Source: Trichostrongylus colubriformis
Lineage: Eukaryota; Nematoda; Chromadorea; Rhabditida; Trichostrongylidae
NCBI GenBank assembly: GCA_963978905.1
Contig: OZ022260.1
Span: 2,655,725-2,719,724 of the forward strand
Direction of reading: 5' to 3'
DNA length: 64,000 nucleotides
The notes under the pieces were generated by a model. That model made no database searches and was not told the origin of the DNA. It saw only the letters and a program-made list of their open reading frames with translations. Made by a program: the position numbers and the translations under genes. Positions 40,350-53,335 of this stretch are shown one piece after another; position 1 is the stretch's first letter, and each line of letters opens with the position of its first letter.

Positions 40350-41053
40350 AACGGTGTACGTAGAATTGTTTGAACGCCGGAAGGGAATAGCTGGTTCAAG
40401 GATTGCTTGTATTTAGCTCAGCAAATCATGATCTAAGCAAAAAAGTCAATCAATCAATGTGTAGTTTTTGGGTAGAAATGGGGTGCGCGGCTTATCCCGA
40501 GTGCATTGGTAGATTTCCCTGGAATGACTCATCCTCATCCTCAGAACTTGTAATCCTATTAGGCGTGAGCGTGGCGCATCCTGGGCTTGTGCGAGGAAAA
40601 GGTCTACCATATTAGTAAACGGACAATTCTACCGGTAACCATCGTAAGGAATCGGCTGGCTGTCTTGGAACCCTCAGTCAAGGAAATGTTGACATTATCG
40701 CTTCGTAACGGACGTCAATGCAATCCCTGATGGAGTAGAAGCAATGCATTCAGCGAAGTCCAAGCTCTTCAAAACCGGACCTCTCAGGTGGACGGTTTTT
40801 ATCCGACCACTTTGAAGGCGCACCTTGCGATAATCAGGCTGGTCGACTTACCTTTTTAGGCGAGTAGATTCTCTAGCATCTATCCAGGCTGCACCATTTT
40901 ACTTGCCATAGTCCGCCATCACGGCGCTCCATCCGCCAAAACCCACGCTAGCCACCCCCTTTTGGCTTACGGCTGGCCAGTAAGAAGCCCAAATGGGGGA
41001 GGGGGGGGGGGTGTAGCATGGGTTCCAGTGGGTGCAGCAGACCGACGCTATGG
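40350..41053. other. Stretch without a recognised gene
   Basis: Unique-looking DNA followed by a GC-rich part with a G10 tract near 41002. Open frames are short and carry no motif. Confidence 0.4.
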
Positions 41054-41466
41054 TGCACGGAAAAATAAGTTCCTTTGTTACCCATATATTTATGATGTAA
41101 TTGCCTTATGTGGGCAGCATGCAAAGTTTCACACGAAAAATGTGAATTTGGCTAAGATACAGCACCACAAAGTCTGGGACGGGTGGGCGCGGCCTCCGAG
41201 CAAGTGTCCACCCCGCCGTCCGCCGCGGTCGGAGACGCATTGTAGCAAGAAAGTGTTACGTGAATAGTCCCACACTCTGTCTCAAGCGCGGCGCACGACG
41301 GGACGCGGCTTTCACTCGGAGGCCCCGCTCACCTGGCCGAGAATTTGAGGACTGTATCCAGCCGAATTCTCATTTTTTTTTTGCGTGAAACTTTGCATGT
41401 GGCCCTTATTAGGCAATACAACATAAATATATGGGTGGCAGAGGAACTGATTTTTCCGTGGATGAT
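41054..41466. repeat. Foldback family C, copy 1
   Basis: Outer arms: GCACGGAAAAATAAGTTCC and its inverse near 41450. Inner arms: GCATGCAAAGTTTCACACG and CGTGAAACTTTGCATGTGG. The core is GC-rich (GGTCGGAGACGC). The same layout recurs at 43674-44084. Confidence 0.83.
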
Positions 41467-43172
41467 AGCTTTGAAGATCTACTGCTCAAAGAAGGTAAGT
41501 CGAGTAGTCTGATTATCGGGGTGTGCCACCAGATGGATCACAGAGGACCGTGATGCTCTGCGTCCCTTCATACCTGTTTATTGGCTGATAAAGCTGAAGA
41601 GAGGAGTAGTGCGTGGGTCGCGAGTTGTTGATCGATCATTGGTCGTTTGGAGGCAACATCAGAAGTCATGGAAGTGGGGTAGATGATCGACGCAGCAGCT
41701 GCAGTGCTGCACGCCTGCCTATATGAGGACGACGTCGACAACAATTATCGACTAAATTCAGCTCGAATCGCTTGACTGGATGCCATTAAGTTATCGTTCA
41801 TTCAAAGCGACATCGAATCTTATTAAACGACGATAAATGCCCTTTTATAGTGAGCTGCTAGTTGATGCTGCCTTTTTTGGTTGCACTCCATTATGCCGTC
41901 AATTTTGCATGGCTTGTAATTGCGTATACGTGGCAGCCATCGTTTTGCAGAGATGACTAGCCATTTGCAAGGACCGCTACATGTAGAAACTTTGCCGTAT
42001 TTTTCACCAAAGTGCAAAAATTGATTTGTTAGATTCGTAACCCTTTTAAACTGTGCATGGGACTCATCACCTATTGGAACCGGCAGGAAAGCAACGCATT
42101 AGACCGCGTTCATACTTGGCGATCTATCGCTGCGATGGACATGGCTGTAATTGGCAATGAAGCGGGTTTTTAGCCACTAAGTTGCGCGACCTGTTTGTGA
42201 GAATTCTCGAGCTCAGCTCAGTCTACAGTAGTGTGATTGATTTGAAGAAGTATGCCCACAAAAAATCGCCGATGACATACATCGCCAATGCGCTTCAGGC
42301 ATTATATGTAGGTTACATTCTATACATTTATTCAAATCTGATTATGTTATTATTAGCCGCATTGATATTCTAGATTTTTTCGATTAGTATATATGAATAT
42401 TTGCTTCCTTAACAATTATTTTCAACAAACTCACTTCTTGAGCTTATTTTCTGGTGCTCACGTTGACGGCTTATTACACGTTCCATCCCTTTTCGTCTCT
42501 ATACTAGGTCTACTTTATCTACGCACATCGCCATGACATACATTACCAAGGGGCTAGTGGCCATGGAAGCAATCTCGTCCCTCCTCTTAATTCAATCAAG
42601 TTCTTTACAAGTGCCGGGATTGCAAGGCTCTGCGCCTCCATCGCAGTGACATACTTCAGAGCTATAGGCAGAATCTTCGTTTCATATCGCCATGACATAC
42701 ATTGTGATTACAATACGCTTTTACGCACCTTCAGGTGGCACTATTGATCTGAATTCGGTGACATGGTATAGTTTTGCGTAGCTTACATCTTGATATAGCC
42801 AAGAATGCATTAGGTTCGAAGATTTGTGGCGCTTCGAAAGAGTCGTGCTCGGGAAATCTTATGGCCTCTGGTCCTTAAAATCGGTATTCCATCTGCATCT
42901 GCAAGAGTCTACAAGAGTTTTGGTGTTGTGAAGATTTTAGTTCTTGCCTATAGGAGCATCCCATGTTCCGTTGAGTTTGGGTCTTCTCTACTTTTTCCAA
43001 TGTGATGGGAGTGTTTGGCACAATTATTAATAGACAATCTTCAGTCACAGAAGTCGATCAAGTTAGTTTCTTACACCTTACAAGGGAAGTAAGAGAAACA
43101 ATGAAACGGTAGGAAAGTACTGCGCTACTGAAATATCAAAAATATCCATCAAATATCGAAGCATACACTCAC
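41467..43172. other. Stretch without a recognised gene
   Basis: The motif CATGACATACAT or a close variant occurs near 42270, 42533 and 42690. A fragment GACCGCGTTCATACTTGGCG near 42103 is a family A/B end. I see no coding exon with splice and motif support. Confidence 0.4.
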
Positions 43173-43261
43173 CTCATTCTCCGGTACACCTTTGATGTAA
43201 AGCATGCGGAGATGAAGTAGCGAGGTATACTGAGGCGGGGTCTCTCGAAGTGGCGACCCGT
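43173..43261 (-). CDS. Possible isolated coding exon, unknown protein
   Basis: An 89-nt segment bounded by a good acceptor (CTCCTCAG) and a good donor (GAG followed by GTGAGTG) reads 29 codons open, including LLHLRMLYIKGVPENE. It is more GC-rich than its surroundings. I could not find a partner exon on either side and do not recognise the family. It may be an exon relic carried by a duplication. Confidence 0.28.
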
Positions 43262-43673
43262 CTGAGGAGCGCGGTTTTTATAGATGAGTAAGCGTAGGAA
43301 CTGGTTCTACCGTGTGTAAGTGATTATCATTTTTAAAATGGAACCCATGATCCTCGTGCACTCAGAGCTGATCCTATTGGGCTTGTAGGGCTCAGACTGT
43401 ACCCGGGATGTCCTTATTGGGTTGATGCCGACATAAATTAAACTTGCCATTGTCTGAAGGTCATTTCTCTTATGCAAGTGTGAATGTGCCGTTTGCGCAT
43501 GCAAATGAATGTGCATTGACGCGCGATAAAGTTCATATTACGTGTAGTGACACCACTAAAAGTTGAAGTGTTTTAAAAGCAGTTTCGAGCCGTTTCGACC
43601 TTGGGTACTCGTTCAAAAACGGTAGACCCCCTTTTTATTTCCCGCTCACCTTCTTCTTATGCTCAAGGGGATC

Positions 43674-44084
43674 GTGCACGGAAAAATGAGTTTTTCTGTT
43701 ACCCATATATTTATGTTGTATCTGCTTAAGAAAGGCCGCATGGAAAGTTCCACGCGAAAAAGTGAGAATCTGGCCAAGACACAGCCTCTCAAAATAATAG
43801 CCAAGGGGAGAGGCCTCCGAGTGCGTGCCCCGACCCGTTGTTCGCCTCGGTTGGATACGAAGAGTGGAGCTGTTTGCGTGTTAACTTTCTGTTCCTACTA
43901 TACGTCTCCGACCGCGGCGGACGACGGGGCAGAGCACTTGGAGGCTCCGCTTCGTTGTCCGCACACTTAGGGGAACTGTATCTTGGCCGGATTCCTTTTT
44001 TTTTCGCGTGAAATTTCGCATGCGGCCCTTAACAGGCAAGATCAACATAAGCATATGGGAAACGGCGATACTCATTTTCCGTGC
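43674..44084. repeat. Foldback family C, copy 2
   Basis: Ends TGCACGGAAAAATGAG and CTCATTTTCCGTGC. Second arms: GCATGGAAAGTTCCACGCG and CGCGTGAAATTTCGCATGC. Core GGTTGGATACG / GTCTCCGACCGCGG. Diverged from copy 1 but with the same order of blocks. Confidence 0.83.
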
Positions 44085-44589
44085 TTGATTTCTTTAGCTC
44101 TACTACCACTTACAATGCTGGCGCCGGCCTGCCATGTCGGTCAGTTTCTTTATGGGAGTACTGAGCAGAATGTCGTACCCAGGTTGAACAAATCGGGAGG
44201 GGAAATGCTCTCTTCAGCGATGATTTTTTGATCATTTCAAATAGGAGAGCGCAACAGGTACTGTTTGCACGGCACGAGCACTTCCATGCTAGCTAAGGGT
44301 ACGATTTTTTGAGGCCTTTGAACTGGTGCTTTGGAAATGGTTCAGGTATTGGGAAGCAATCACCTTAATGTGGGCCATTAGAACAAAAAATTCTCGAAGC
44401 GCGCACCATGCTCACACTCATCGCGTCTCCAGCCGAAGGATGCGATTTTCCGTCCTAATGAGACATTCCCGCTTGACCCTACCAACCAGCTAAGTCTGTC
44501 AAGTCATTCTCCAGATTGGTTTTTCTCTACACGTGTGAAGGATTACATACGCAAAAATGTCTGCACGAAATGCGAATTTTGGTCGAGCT

Positions 44590-46115
44590 TGAGGAACTCC
44601 GCCTCCTTATGAAACCACGCCTCCCAAAATTTAATCTCCACAAAAGTCATTTTTTTGCCTGTAGCGGAATGTTATGATATATGTATGACTGTATGACTGG
44701 AGGAGTAAATGCGCAGAAATGTTGCCTTGATATAGCGAAATGTCAAATTTGAGATATCCTACCCATTAGGAAAACCACGCCTTCAAAAAAAAAGGTGTCA
44801 ACTGAAGTTGTTTTTTCTATGCTGGAGCAAAATGTCATGATATGTATGACCGACGCAAAATTTTTGCTTGCAAGTAATGAAATTGACCTAGAGTGTTGAG
44901 AAACTCCGCCCATAAGTGGAATCACGCCCTCTAACGATGCGGTCCAGGTCCCTCTGACGGCCATTTTTTGCTTTCGGTAAGCAAATTGTGAGTGGAACTT
45001 CCAACTTTATGAGTAGTGTTCAGAGCGCTAAACTCAATCCATGCCTATAAAGAGGGTTTCTTTTTTTTTGTAAGGAATTTTCCCTGACTATAGTAGCTTC
45101 CTGACTACGCCAATGCTCTCTTATGAAATACTGACCGCGGAAAGTCGCCCGCCCAGTGGCCAAACCACGCCCATTGCAAAGTGGAGAAAAGGACTGGGTG
45201 CCTTATCTCATTTCGTTGTTTTGTAAAGCCTTAATTCGCTGAAGAGAACAGTAAACAACTATTTTTATGTGTATGCTCTAGCCCTTTACAAAGAGGACGG
45301 GGATCAGATGGAATTATCTTTTCGTCTGCATGGCTACCAATAGCAAAATGAATGGGTTTCAGTGGAATGTGAGGTGAAAGGTTTTGTTTGCTATCTTTAT
45401 AAGCATGCCACGTATGCGCCGTTTTCATGAAATCGTGGCTGCTATGGAATAAGGCGTAGGTCTCATCTACAATGAGTTGTACGATAAATCGAGAATCCCG
45501 CCCTGTGGCGAATCCACGCCCCTAATAAATGCTGGCTACCTGATTTATCTCGATTTTGGGTGAAGTGATGATGTCCAGTATTTCTTGATATTGCTTTGCT
45601 TTTCCTGTTATATGGTTCTTATAGCTAGAGTATTGAGTAGGGGATCTGATCCAATTATCTTACTACTGGGAACGACGCCTCGTGCCACATAAACGTCACA
45701 CTCTTTCCTAAAATTACTGCTCTCAAAAGTTGAACCGATTAAAGAATCGTAGACCTCCGCTTGTCGGCGAGTTTTAGAATTCTCCCTCCCTATTACCGCA
45801 ATTCCGTCATTTTCACGGAAAAACCCTCTTTGTTCGGACGGTAAGTTGCGAGCGAAGGGCTGGGAGGAGGGGGGGGGGGAACACTGGTGGACGACGCGAT
45901 TTATGGTCGCGATCACATCTGTTTTCCTACAGTGATTGAAGGTGGCTGAGTGAGAAAACAAAGACCTTGGCAGCATACAGAACCCTCATGGCAGTTTTAC
46001 TGATTCAGTCAACAGATTTCTCTCATAATTTAGCTTCACACAAAATCGAAATAGAATCATTCTGTAATTACCTCCACCTTGCAATGGGCGTGGCTTGGCC
46101 TGTGGGCGGAGTCTT
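44590..46115. repeat. Degenerate repeat field with CCACGCC motif
   Basis: The phrase CTCCGCC...CCACGCC recurs near 44605, 44775, 44908, 45160, 45495 and inverted near 46085 (GGGCGTGGCTTGG). Between the first copies a second shared block GTTATGATATATGTATGAC / GTCATGATATGTATGAC recurs. Spacing is irregular (about 130-340 bp), so this is an eroded tandem or serially inserted family. Confidence 0.6.
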
Positions 46116-49100
46116 TCTCCTACCGGATCTTTAACCAGAGATCATTGGTATAAATAAGCTGGTGTTATATACTGGAAACGGTATCTACAGAAAGAGAATA
46201 AGTTACCCCCCCCCCCCCCCCCACCTCCCTTTTTTTGAAACCTGAGTCGTGACGACTGAACATAGTACACTAAACACAATGTGTCATTAATGCAGAGTAA
46301 TCGCATTTGTGGCCGTCTTTGGACAGGGTCCGGTTTGTAGCCATTTAGACACTGTTTGCTTACCCATTTGGGTAATTTGAGCAAAAGGTAGGCCTGAGTA
46401 CTTTTTTTCGAGAAGGTTCTCTTTTCTCATGGGATGTTTTTGGGGGAATTTTCACGGGAACAGTGCTTATGCAAAATCCAGTTCGAGGATGCGCCACTCA
46501 CTCGAGGTTAGTAGAGAAATTGAGAGGATAATTTAATCTACATGTCTAATAAAGGGTAATTAGCTAAGTTATTTTGTCCTTTTAGACGTAAATGACAGCC
46601 CATCCATATTAGTATAATGGTCTGAGAGTTGTGTAATCATAGATGCAGGTCATATGTCTCTGAATTCTACAACATTCACCAAATCCGCGGTAGAGTATTT
46701 TACTCAACCGACGCAGACTCAGATCCGGGGATTTGATCCCCGGATCGTGCGAGCGAGAACGGCTCACTGCCACTATACCAGCATCACTTGCAGCTCAGAA
46801 TTTACGTTTGTATAGAAAAATTAATTATAGTTGTTCGAACGAACCATAAGGAGATGAATAGCAGAAGTTCAATAAGGTGAGCGGGAGGGGGACAACTGTG
46901 CTCCTTTGTATGGTGACCTTACGGCGTAACAAGGGGAACGTATGGTGATGACTGCCCCCACTCAGTCAGTTCACTGTATATTTTATGGTAATTCCTCCTA
47001 CACACGGTAACAAAGTGCACCGCACACTGTTGCGGGAGAATGACGGGAGAAGCGTTTGAGTACTAGCGAAATCAATATTGATCGATGAAATCAATAGTTC
47101 TTTAATAGAGAAGTGATGAACACAAGCTCCTTATATAGTAGCAATACAATATGATTAGTTACTTACAAGTCTAGGTAGAAAAAACTTCTCAAAAAACGAG
47201 AATTTTTTGACAGCGCAAATAAGTGAATTATGTTCTATTCCGTGTGGGTTACGCCACGTACTTCACTTTGGTGAAAGATCATGGAAGCAATTGAATGGGC
47301 GGAGATCACCTCTACTTTTTTGTATAACCACTCAGTCATCTTCCGATGGCAATTAGAGACTTTTTCACGGTTTTGATGGCTATAAACGCAAATTGGCCGA
47401 AACGCTGCTTCAGTATTCCAAAAACACACAAATTTGGAGTGGTGTGTCATAGGGTCCGGTTTCCGGCTGTGCAAATTTGCCAGTGAGGAAAAACCACGCA
47501 ATTTTGAAGAACGTGTTATGGTTTGTGAGACAGATGAGGGATACTGTGGAGACGGTATACTGAAATCGCTATCGCTTCTTTTGAAAAGAATCGTCGTGGC
47601 TGAGAATAGTGTTGGCGACGGTAGCAACATGCAGTGCGTGAATTCACCGGCTCAAAACTGGACCTAATGACCTCCATTTTCAATACTGATATAATTTGCT
47701 AATTTTTTAACATCCTGCTGAGTAAAGATCTGGATTCCAAGAATTAGTTAACAAAATAAGAATTGAAAATTAAATAAATACGAATTGATAAAAAAATAAA
47801 TAAGAATTAATAAATAAAATAAATAAGTAGAAGGACTGTATGAGAGCAAAAGGCAGGGCTTGAGATGTAGTGCCTGATGACGATCATTACGCTCGTATGC
47901 GCCATGCATTCAAACTTTCTAAAAAAATCGTGAAAGCGAAGGATAGTTTGATACGAAGATTTGATATCCATATGGGATTTGAACTGAAGCTGATTTCTGA
48001 CCTCATAAACGCTCTATGAATCGTTGAATACGCATGGGACTTTTGGGTGGAATTAGGATTTGGTACAAAAGGAGCCGGTGTGACATTGCGATTCCTGGTT
48101 TCAAAGACACATCTTGCGTAATCGCATTGGTCGATTTTCCTTCTTGGGACAATCAATCCCTGCGTGACTATTACAAATCGCACATTTTTCAAAATCATGA
48201 TGCGCTATCACGACGCTACACCTGCTTGATACCACACTTACCACGCCCATTACAGCTCGTTAATGGTCCGCTAAGATAAGAGGGCGTGGTCAGCGTGTGT
48301 CCGTGGGGAGGTAGTGCCACGATAGCGCACCGTAGCGCTGTATCAAAGGTGCAGTCTGGATAGTTACCCAAGGAGTTAGTATGTCTGATCTGATCATCGC
48401 CAAATGTACTCTAAATTTTCGTAGTGCTCATAAAAAAAAATCTCGCGCGTCGCATTCACGATGTCGCAACGGTTCCTCCTGCACCACATCCGTAAGACTG
48501 GGATGCAGCGGATAAATACCCTTAGGATGGCCTCACCAGGACGTAATTCTGCTTTCCATCCGCAAGAGAAAAGACGAAGAACTGCATAAATAGCTCCAAT
48601 TGGTACTATGAGGATCAATCCGTGGGTACTCTTTCGAAGCCTTTTGGAATGTGCTATGCATTCTGCCTCCATCTGGAATCGTAGAGACGTTGGAATGTGA
48701 TCTAACCTCACATTTAATTGGTGAAGAGCTCGGGTGCATAGCCTGTATTCAAGAGAAACTTCAAAAGCTGCTTGGGATTTGATCCCCGGATCGTGCACGT
48801 GGCAATGGCGCCGTTTATCACTGCTCCATTTGTTTTAATTCGGCGAAATGAGAAGTCGAGAAGGCGATAGGTTTAAATACTGAATCTTATTACTGTTATG
48901 AATCCATTACGTATTAAGGCCAGATGACAAGATCTTTTGACTAATAAAATGAAATAAGAATTGAATTTCAAAAAAAATTGGTAAAATTTTGTAAAAAAAT
49001 AAACTGGACCGAGAAATATCTAGAAGAAGTCAAAGTGCATAGAATACCAGGAAGGATCTAGTGCAATGCGTCGGACAGAAAAGTGCAAATAGGCAAAAAC

Positions 49101-50376
49101 CACATAATTACGTGAGAAATTGCTAGTGGTCAGCTGTAACTTGTACCACTTCCGTGGCAACCTACTTAACTATTCCCCCCTCCCGCATCCGAAAAATTAC
49201 CTTTCTCCTCCTCCAAAGTCGGACCATTGCGCGGGGGCTGCGAAATGACTGCGGCGAACTAACTTGGTCCGCGTTGCTGGCTGGCAAAGTGTCCGTATAA
49301 ACTATTTCGTGTAGCGTAAACAAAAGCGTTTCGGTGGGTGGGAAAGTCACAGCAGATGGCTGGGGACCCGGGGCTCCCCCTTCCCCCAAGCGCTGGCTGG
49401 AGAGTTTGAGCCACAGAACATGTGTAGTTGATTAGGGGAACTCTTTGGGCGCCGTCGAACAGAATTCACACCTTGGAAAACTATCGAAAACTATAGCTCG
49501 TAGTAAAATCGGTTTACGAGGACGTTATTAGGTTTATGACAGGCTAGTGTGCACACAAAAATCGGAATGGTAAGATGGACACAGCGTTAAATATTGACTG
49601 ACAAATTCAGAAAGGTACCGTACTTTTGGTTAGAAGAAAGGATGGCTTTTTTTCAATTTGCGAGGGAAAATACTTGACGACCTCCTCTTTCTAGTGATTG
49701 CCGTTGAGGTGTTTTTTTGAGGTCGTCAATCGATTATCATGTTTTGTAATTGGTAGTAATAGAATGATTATCGATTGTCTTTTGAGGAATCCCTCCAGTA
49801 ATAACAGCAGCATAGCTGATATAAAGGGAGGGGTTAGTGTGGCAGGGCTGGTTACACAGGGAGCCGGATTTCTCGAAATTTTCCTAAAAGAAACTCGAAT
49901 TCACTTATATTATATTGGATTTAGGGCTGGGCACGACTTCAAAAAGTGTTTACTGTGGGCTTTTGCACAAAATTTTGCTTTGAGACTTCAATTTTGTAGG
50001 AACTGAATTTCCGAAGTAAATTTTAAAAAAACTAGATGTAGGCTAATTTATAAATGGGACTTTCTTCGATGGAAAACAATGTGTTGTATCTCTAACAATA
50101 ATTCAAAATAATTTGAAATCTTATTTGAAAAAAAATTTAGTTTGAAACTTAATTCTAATCTTGTTGGTATCTTTTTTGGAATGAGTGTTTTCGTTTCTAT
50201 TCGATTAATATTTTTTGTAATTTTATGTCCCAGCAGAACGGAGAAAACTTTCAACATGAATTTCGAAACATTTTTATACAGTGGCGGTCAAAAATATAGG
50301 TGGTTCGGGATTTTGACTATAACTTGGTCGTTTGTCCACCCCGTTCAATTTTTTGTTTTTGTTTTTGAGGCATTTG
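46116..50376. other. Gene-free stretch with repeat relics
   Basis: About 4.3 kb with a C15 tract near 46207, tRNA-like relics at 46721-46787 and about 48768-48835, AT-rich runs near 47760-47830 and many short frames on both strands. Frames at 47235-47667 and 48394-48798 overlap on opposite strands and have no motif support. Confidence 0.4.
46721..46787 (-). repeat. tRNA-like relic (A and B boxes)
   Basis: Read on the minus strand it has TGGTATAGTGG, which fits the pol III A box, and 31 nt later GATCAAATC, which fits the B box, inside a perfect 5-bp T-stem. The acceptor ends do not pair, so it is a tRNA-derived relic or SINE head. A second partial copy with the same CGATCCGGGGATCAAATCCC lies near 48768-48800. 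Confidence 0.55.
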
Positions 50377-50513
50377 TACAGTCCATTTCCCGACGGCTGG
50401 CAGGGTGGGGCCTACGGACTCGGGGGAACGTGTATCGATCTCTCTCACCCCGCCACACACTCTCACCCCAGTCTGTAGGCCACGCCCTGCCAGCCTTCGG
50501 GAACTGGACTGTA
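50377..50513. repeat. Small foldback element
   Basis: 137 bp, with ends TACAGTCCA and TGGACTGTA. Arms include GGCTGGCAGGGTGGGGCCTA and its near inverse. A similar GGGCGTGGCCTACGGGCT block occurs near 53567 as part of the satellite-associated repeat. Confidence 0.82.
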
Positions 50514-51882
50514 AGTCAATGAAACAACGTACCGCAGCTAAGTAGGATGTAGGGTGGAGGCTGAAAAATTTATCCGATTGAAAACTCTGAGAAAGACCAC
50601 TTCCCTGCCTCAGTGATGACTGATTGATCTTTTGAAATGTTCGGTTTTAAGAGCTTTTAGTTATAAATTTTACAACCTTCCCTTGTACCCTGCTCGGTGA
50701 TGCTTCGATGTCCATCGAGTAGCAAATGACTCCAAACAGATGAATTGTCAACGGATTATGAAACGTTGGCAAGTTGTGGTCAGAATTCAAAACATCATAT
50801 ATTTCAGACCGCTACTGTATATATGCCCGCTCATTCGTTTAACTGGTATACTACGCACTCAGACAGTATTTAAACAAAACAAAATGGGCGGAAATAGATT
50901 TTTGGTTTGATACGCCATTCATATGGTATCTAGTTTTCATTGCACTATCGAATGAATGGTCGTGATAGTGAGTAACTGATCTGGAGAAGTTTTCAGAGTT
51001 TTCTCGAATGAGTCTCCGTTAAGGGTCCTATTCAAGAATATTCGTGTAGTTGCTGGCTCCTTGACACTATCCCATCTTCGTTTAGGTTTTATGGTCAAAT
51101 CAATTGTCTCTTGCCTTGGTAATCATATAGCAGCTGTTGAGGGCTTAAGGCTGAACTGGTCCTGAGTATGAGGCCAAGTGAGCTATTATTGTTTTGTTTA
51201 TTTGATTGCTGCGCTAGTGGGATGTTTGGAATCCGCTACAATTCTACAGATACTGCTGTGATGGCTTTGTAATTTAGCTGTTTACTGACTGCACTCGACT
51301 GTATAGTATCATTTGAAAATTCCTAGGGAAAGGTCGTTAGGATACTATGGAAGGCAGTAGATACGAGAATTCCTCAGACTGACCGATTCAAGCAGAGAGA
51401 AACCCAAAGAATGACCCTGTTCTGTCAATCGATAGAAGGACTGTTGTGTTTGCCGGGCTGACTTATTGATCGAAGCCACCCGTGTCTGTGACACGTGGCA
51501 GTTGCACGCATCACGCGTCACGCAGTGATCACCTAGAGGTCAAGTGCTGGAGGGAAGCGGTGGGTTATAGGATTAGGCCTAGCGGGTCGTCACCCATCAT
51601 GCCATAACCCCTAGCTCTTCTGTACACATAGTTCATCTTTCCCTCCGGAACAGCAGATTTATATTACATATGTCCTCGAATGAAAGTACACTCTCAAGAA
51701 CAGACGCTAGCGGTGCGTTGCATTGTAGGTTGGGATTACAAGTCAGTGTGAATACGGTAATTTGAAATTGAGGAAAATGTATAATAGTCATGGTGATCGT
51801 ATAGAATTCATATGAAATGAGATGAATATGTTCAGCAAAGGGAGGGATCATACCCTATATATAAACCAGGAGTTTGGTTTGT

Positions 51883-51888
<6 letters not shown>
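50514..51888. other. Stretch without a recognised gene
   Basis: Mixed-composition DNA. No motif, splice-supported frame or clear repeat end seen. Confidence 0.4.

Positions 51889-51922
<34 letters not shown>
51889..51922. repeat. (GT)n microsatellite
   Basis: A 34-nt run of alternating GT, directly after CCAGGAGTTTGG, a block that heads each copy of the satellite-associated repeat. Confidence 0.95.
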
Positions 51923-51924
<2 letters not shown>

Positions 51925-52217
51925 GGTTCAATTACCCAAGTTTGAGGTACGTGACACTATACAGACCCTCAGAAGTTAGCAGGAAAGGTCGAGCCAAGTG
52001 CTGGCTGGGTGAGGCGTAATGGGGGATGTACAGAACGCACATCGACTTTGTCGATATCGATTGAATCGATCGATATTGATCGAAAGTATCGGCTTTGTGC
52101 AGAAGGCTGGAATCGGCTCATGTACCCGATCCAACGGAAGGTCGGCTCATCAGCGGGAAAGGTCGGGTCAAGTGTGGGTTGGGAGGGGAATGGTAGGAGA
52201 TGCACTCATGAAAGTTG

Positions 52218-53335
52218 AAATTCTGCAACACACGCATCACCGATCGATATTGATTGAAAATATCGGTTTTTGTGCAGAAGGTTGGAAACGGCTTATGGAC
52301 CGTACTATTGATTAAGTGCCCTCATAGAGGTTGAAATTCTACAACATCATGCATCACCGATCAATATGGATTGAAAATATCGGTTTTTGTGCAGAAGGCT
52401 GGAAACGGCTTATGGACCATACTATTGATTAAGTTCCCTCATAATAATTGAAATTCTACAACATCATGCATCGCCGATCAATATTGATTGAAAATATCGG
52501 TTTTTGTGCAGAAGGCTGGAAACGGCTTATGGACCATACCACTGAGTGAGTGCCCTCATAGAGGTTGAAATTCTACAACATCATGCATCACCGATCAATA
52601 TTGATTGAAAATATCGGTTTTTGTGCAGAAGGCTGGAAACGGCTTATGGACCATACTATTGATTAAGTTCCCTCATAATAATTGAAATTTTACACCAACA
52701 TGTGTCACCGATCAATATTGATTGGAAATATCGGTTTTTGTGCAAAAGGCTGGAAACGGCTTATGGACCATACCACTGAGTGAGTGCGCCCATAGAGGTT
52801 GAAATTCTACAACATCATGCATCGCCGATCAATATTGATTGAAAATATCGGTTTTTGTGCAGAAGGTTGGAAACGGCTTATGGACCATACTACTGAGTGA
52901 GTGCCCTCATAGAAGTTAAAATTCTACAACATCACGCATCACCGATCGATATTGAGTGAAAATATCGGTTTTTGTGCAGAGGGCTGGAAACGGCTTATGG
53001 ACCATACTATTGATTAAGTTCCCTCATAATAATTGAAATTTTACAACATCTTGCATCACCGATCGATATTGATTGAAAATATCGGTTTTTGTGCAGAAGG
53101 TTGGAAACGGCTTATGGAACATACTACTGAGTGAGTGCCCTCATAGAAGTTAAAATTCTACAACATCACGCATCACCGATCGATATTGAGTGAAAATATC
53201 GGTTTTTGTGCAGAAGGCTGGGAACGGCTTATGGACCATACTATTGATTAAGTGCCCTTATAAAAGTTGAAATTGTGCAACAACATGCGTCACCGATCAA
53301 TATTGATTGAAAATATCGGTTATTGTGTAGAAGGT
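52218..53335. repeat. 117-bp tandem satellite, ten units, mostly alternating two-unit pattern
   Basis: The landmark GCATCACCGATC or a close variant starts at 52234, 52351, 52468, 52585, 52702, 52819, 52936, 53053, 53170 and 53287: nine successive steps of exactly 117 bp. Each unit contains GAAAATATCGGTTTTTGTGC and GGAAACGGCTTATGGACC. Unit ends come in two forms, one with TATTGATTAAGT and one with CTGAGTGAGTG, which mostly alternate, giving a 234-bp higher-order pattern. A diverged unit precedes the array near 52060-52130. The last unit runs into the flanking repeat at 53336. Confidence 0.95.

Noticed and set aside
46715..46790. Functional tRNA gene on the minus strand
   Set aside because: A and B boxes and a T-arm are present but the acceptor stem ends do not pair, and the anticodon arm is unclear.
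47235..47667. Opposed frames of 131 aa (minus) and 77 aa (plus)
   Set aside because: Shadow pair without motifs, splice signals or neighbouring exons.
51822..52019. Open frame with a Val-Cys repeat
   Set aside because: It is only the translation of the GT microsatellite.
52218..53335. CRISPR array
   Set aside because: Units are contiguous 117-bp satellite copies without distinct repeat and spacer parts, in a eukaryotic genome.
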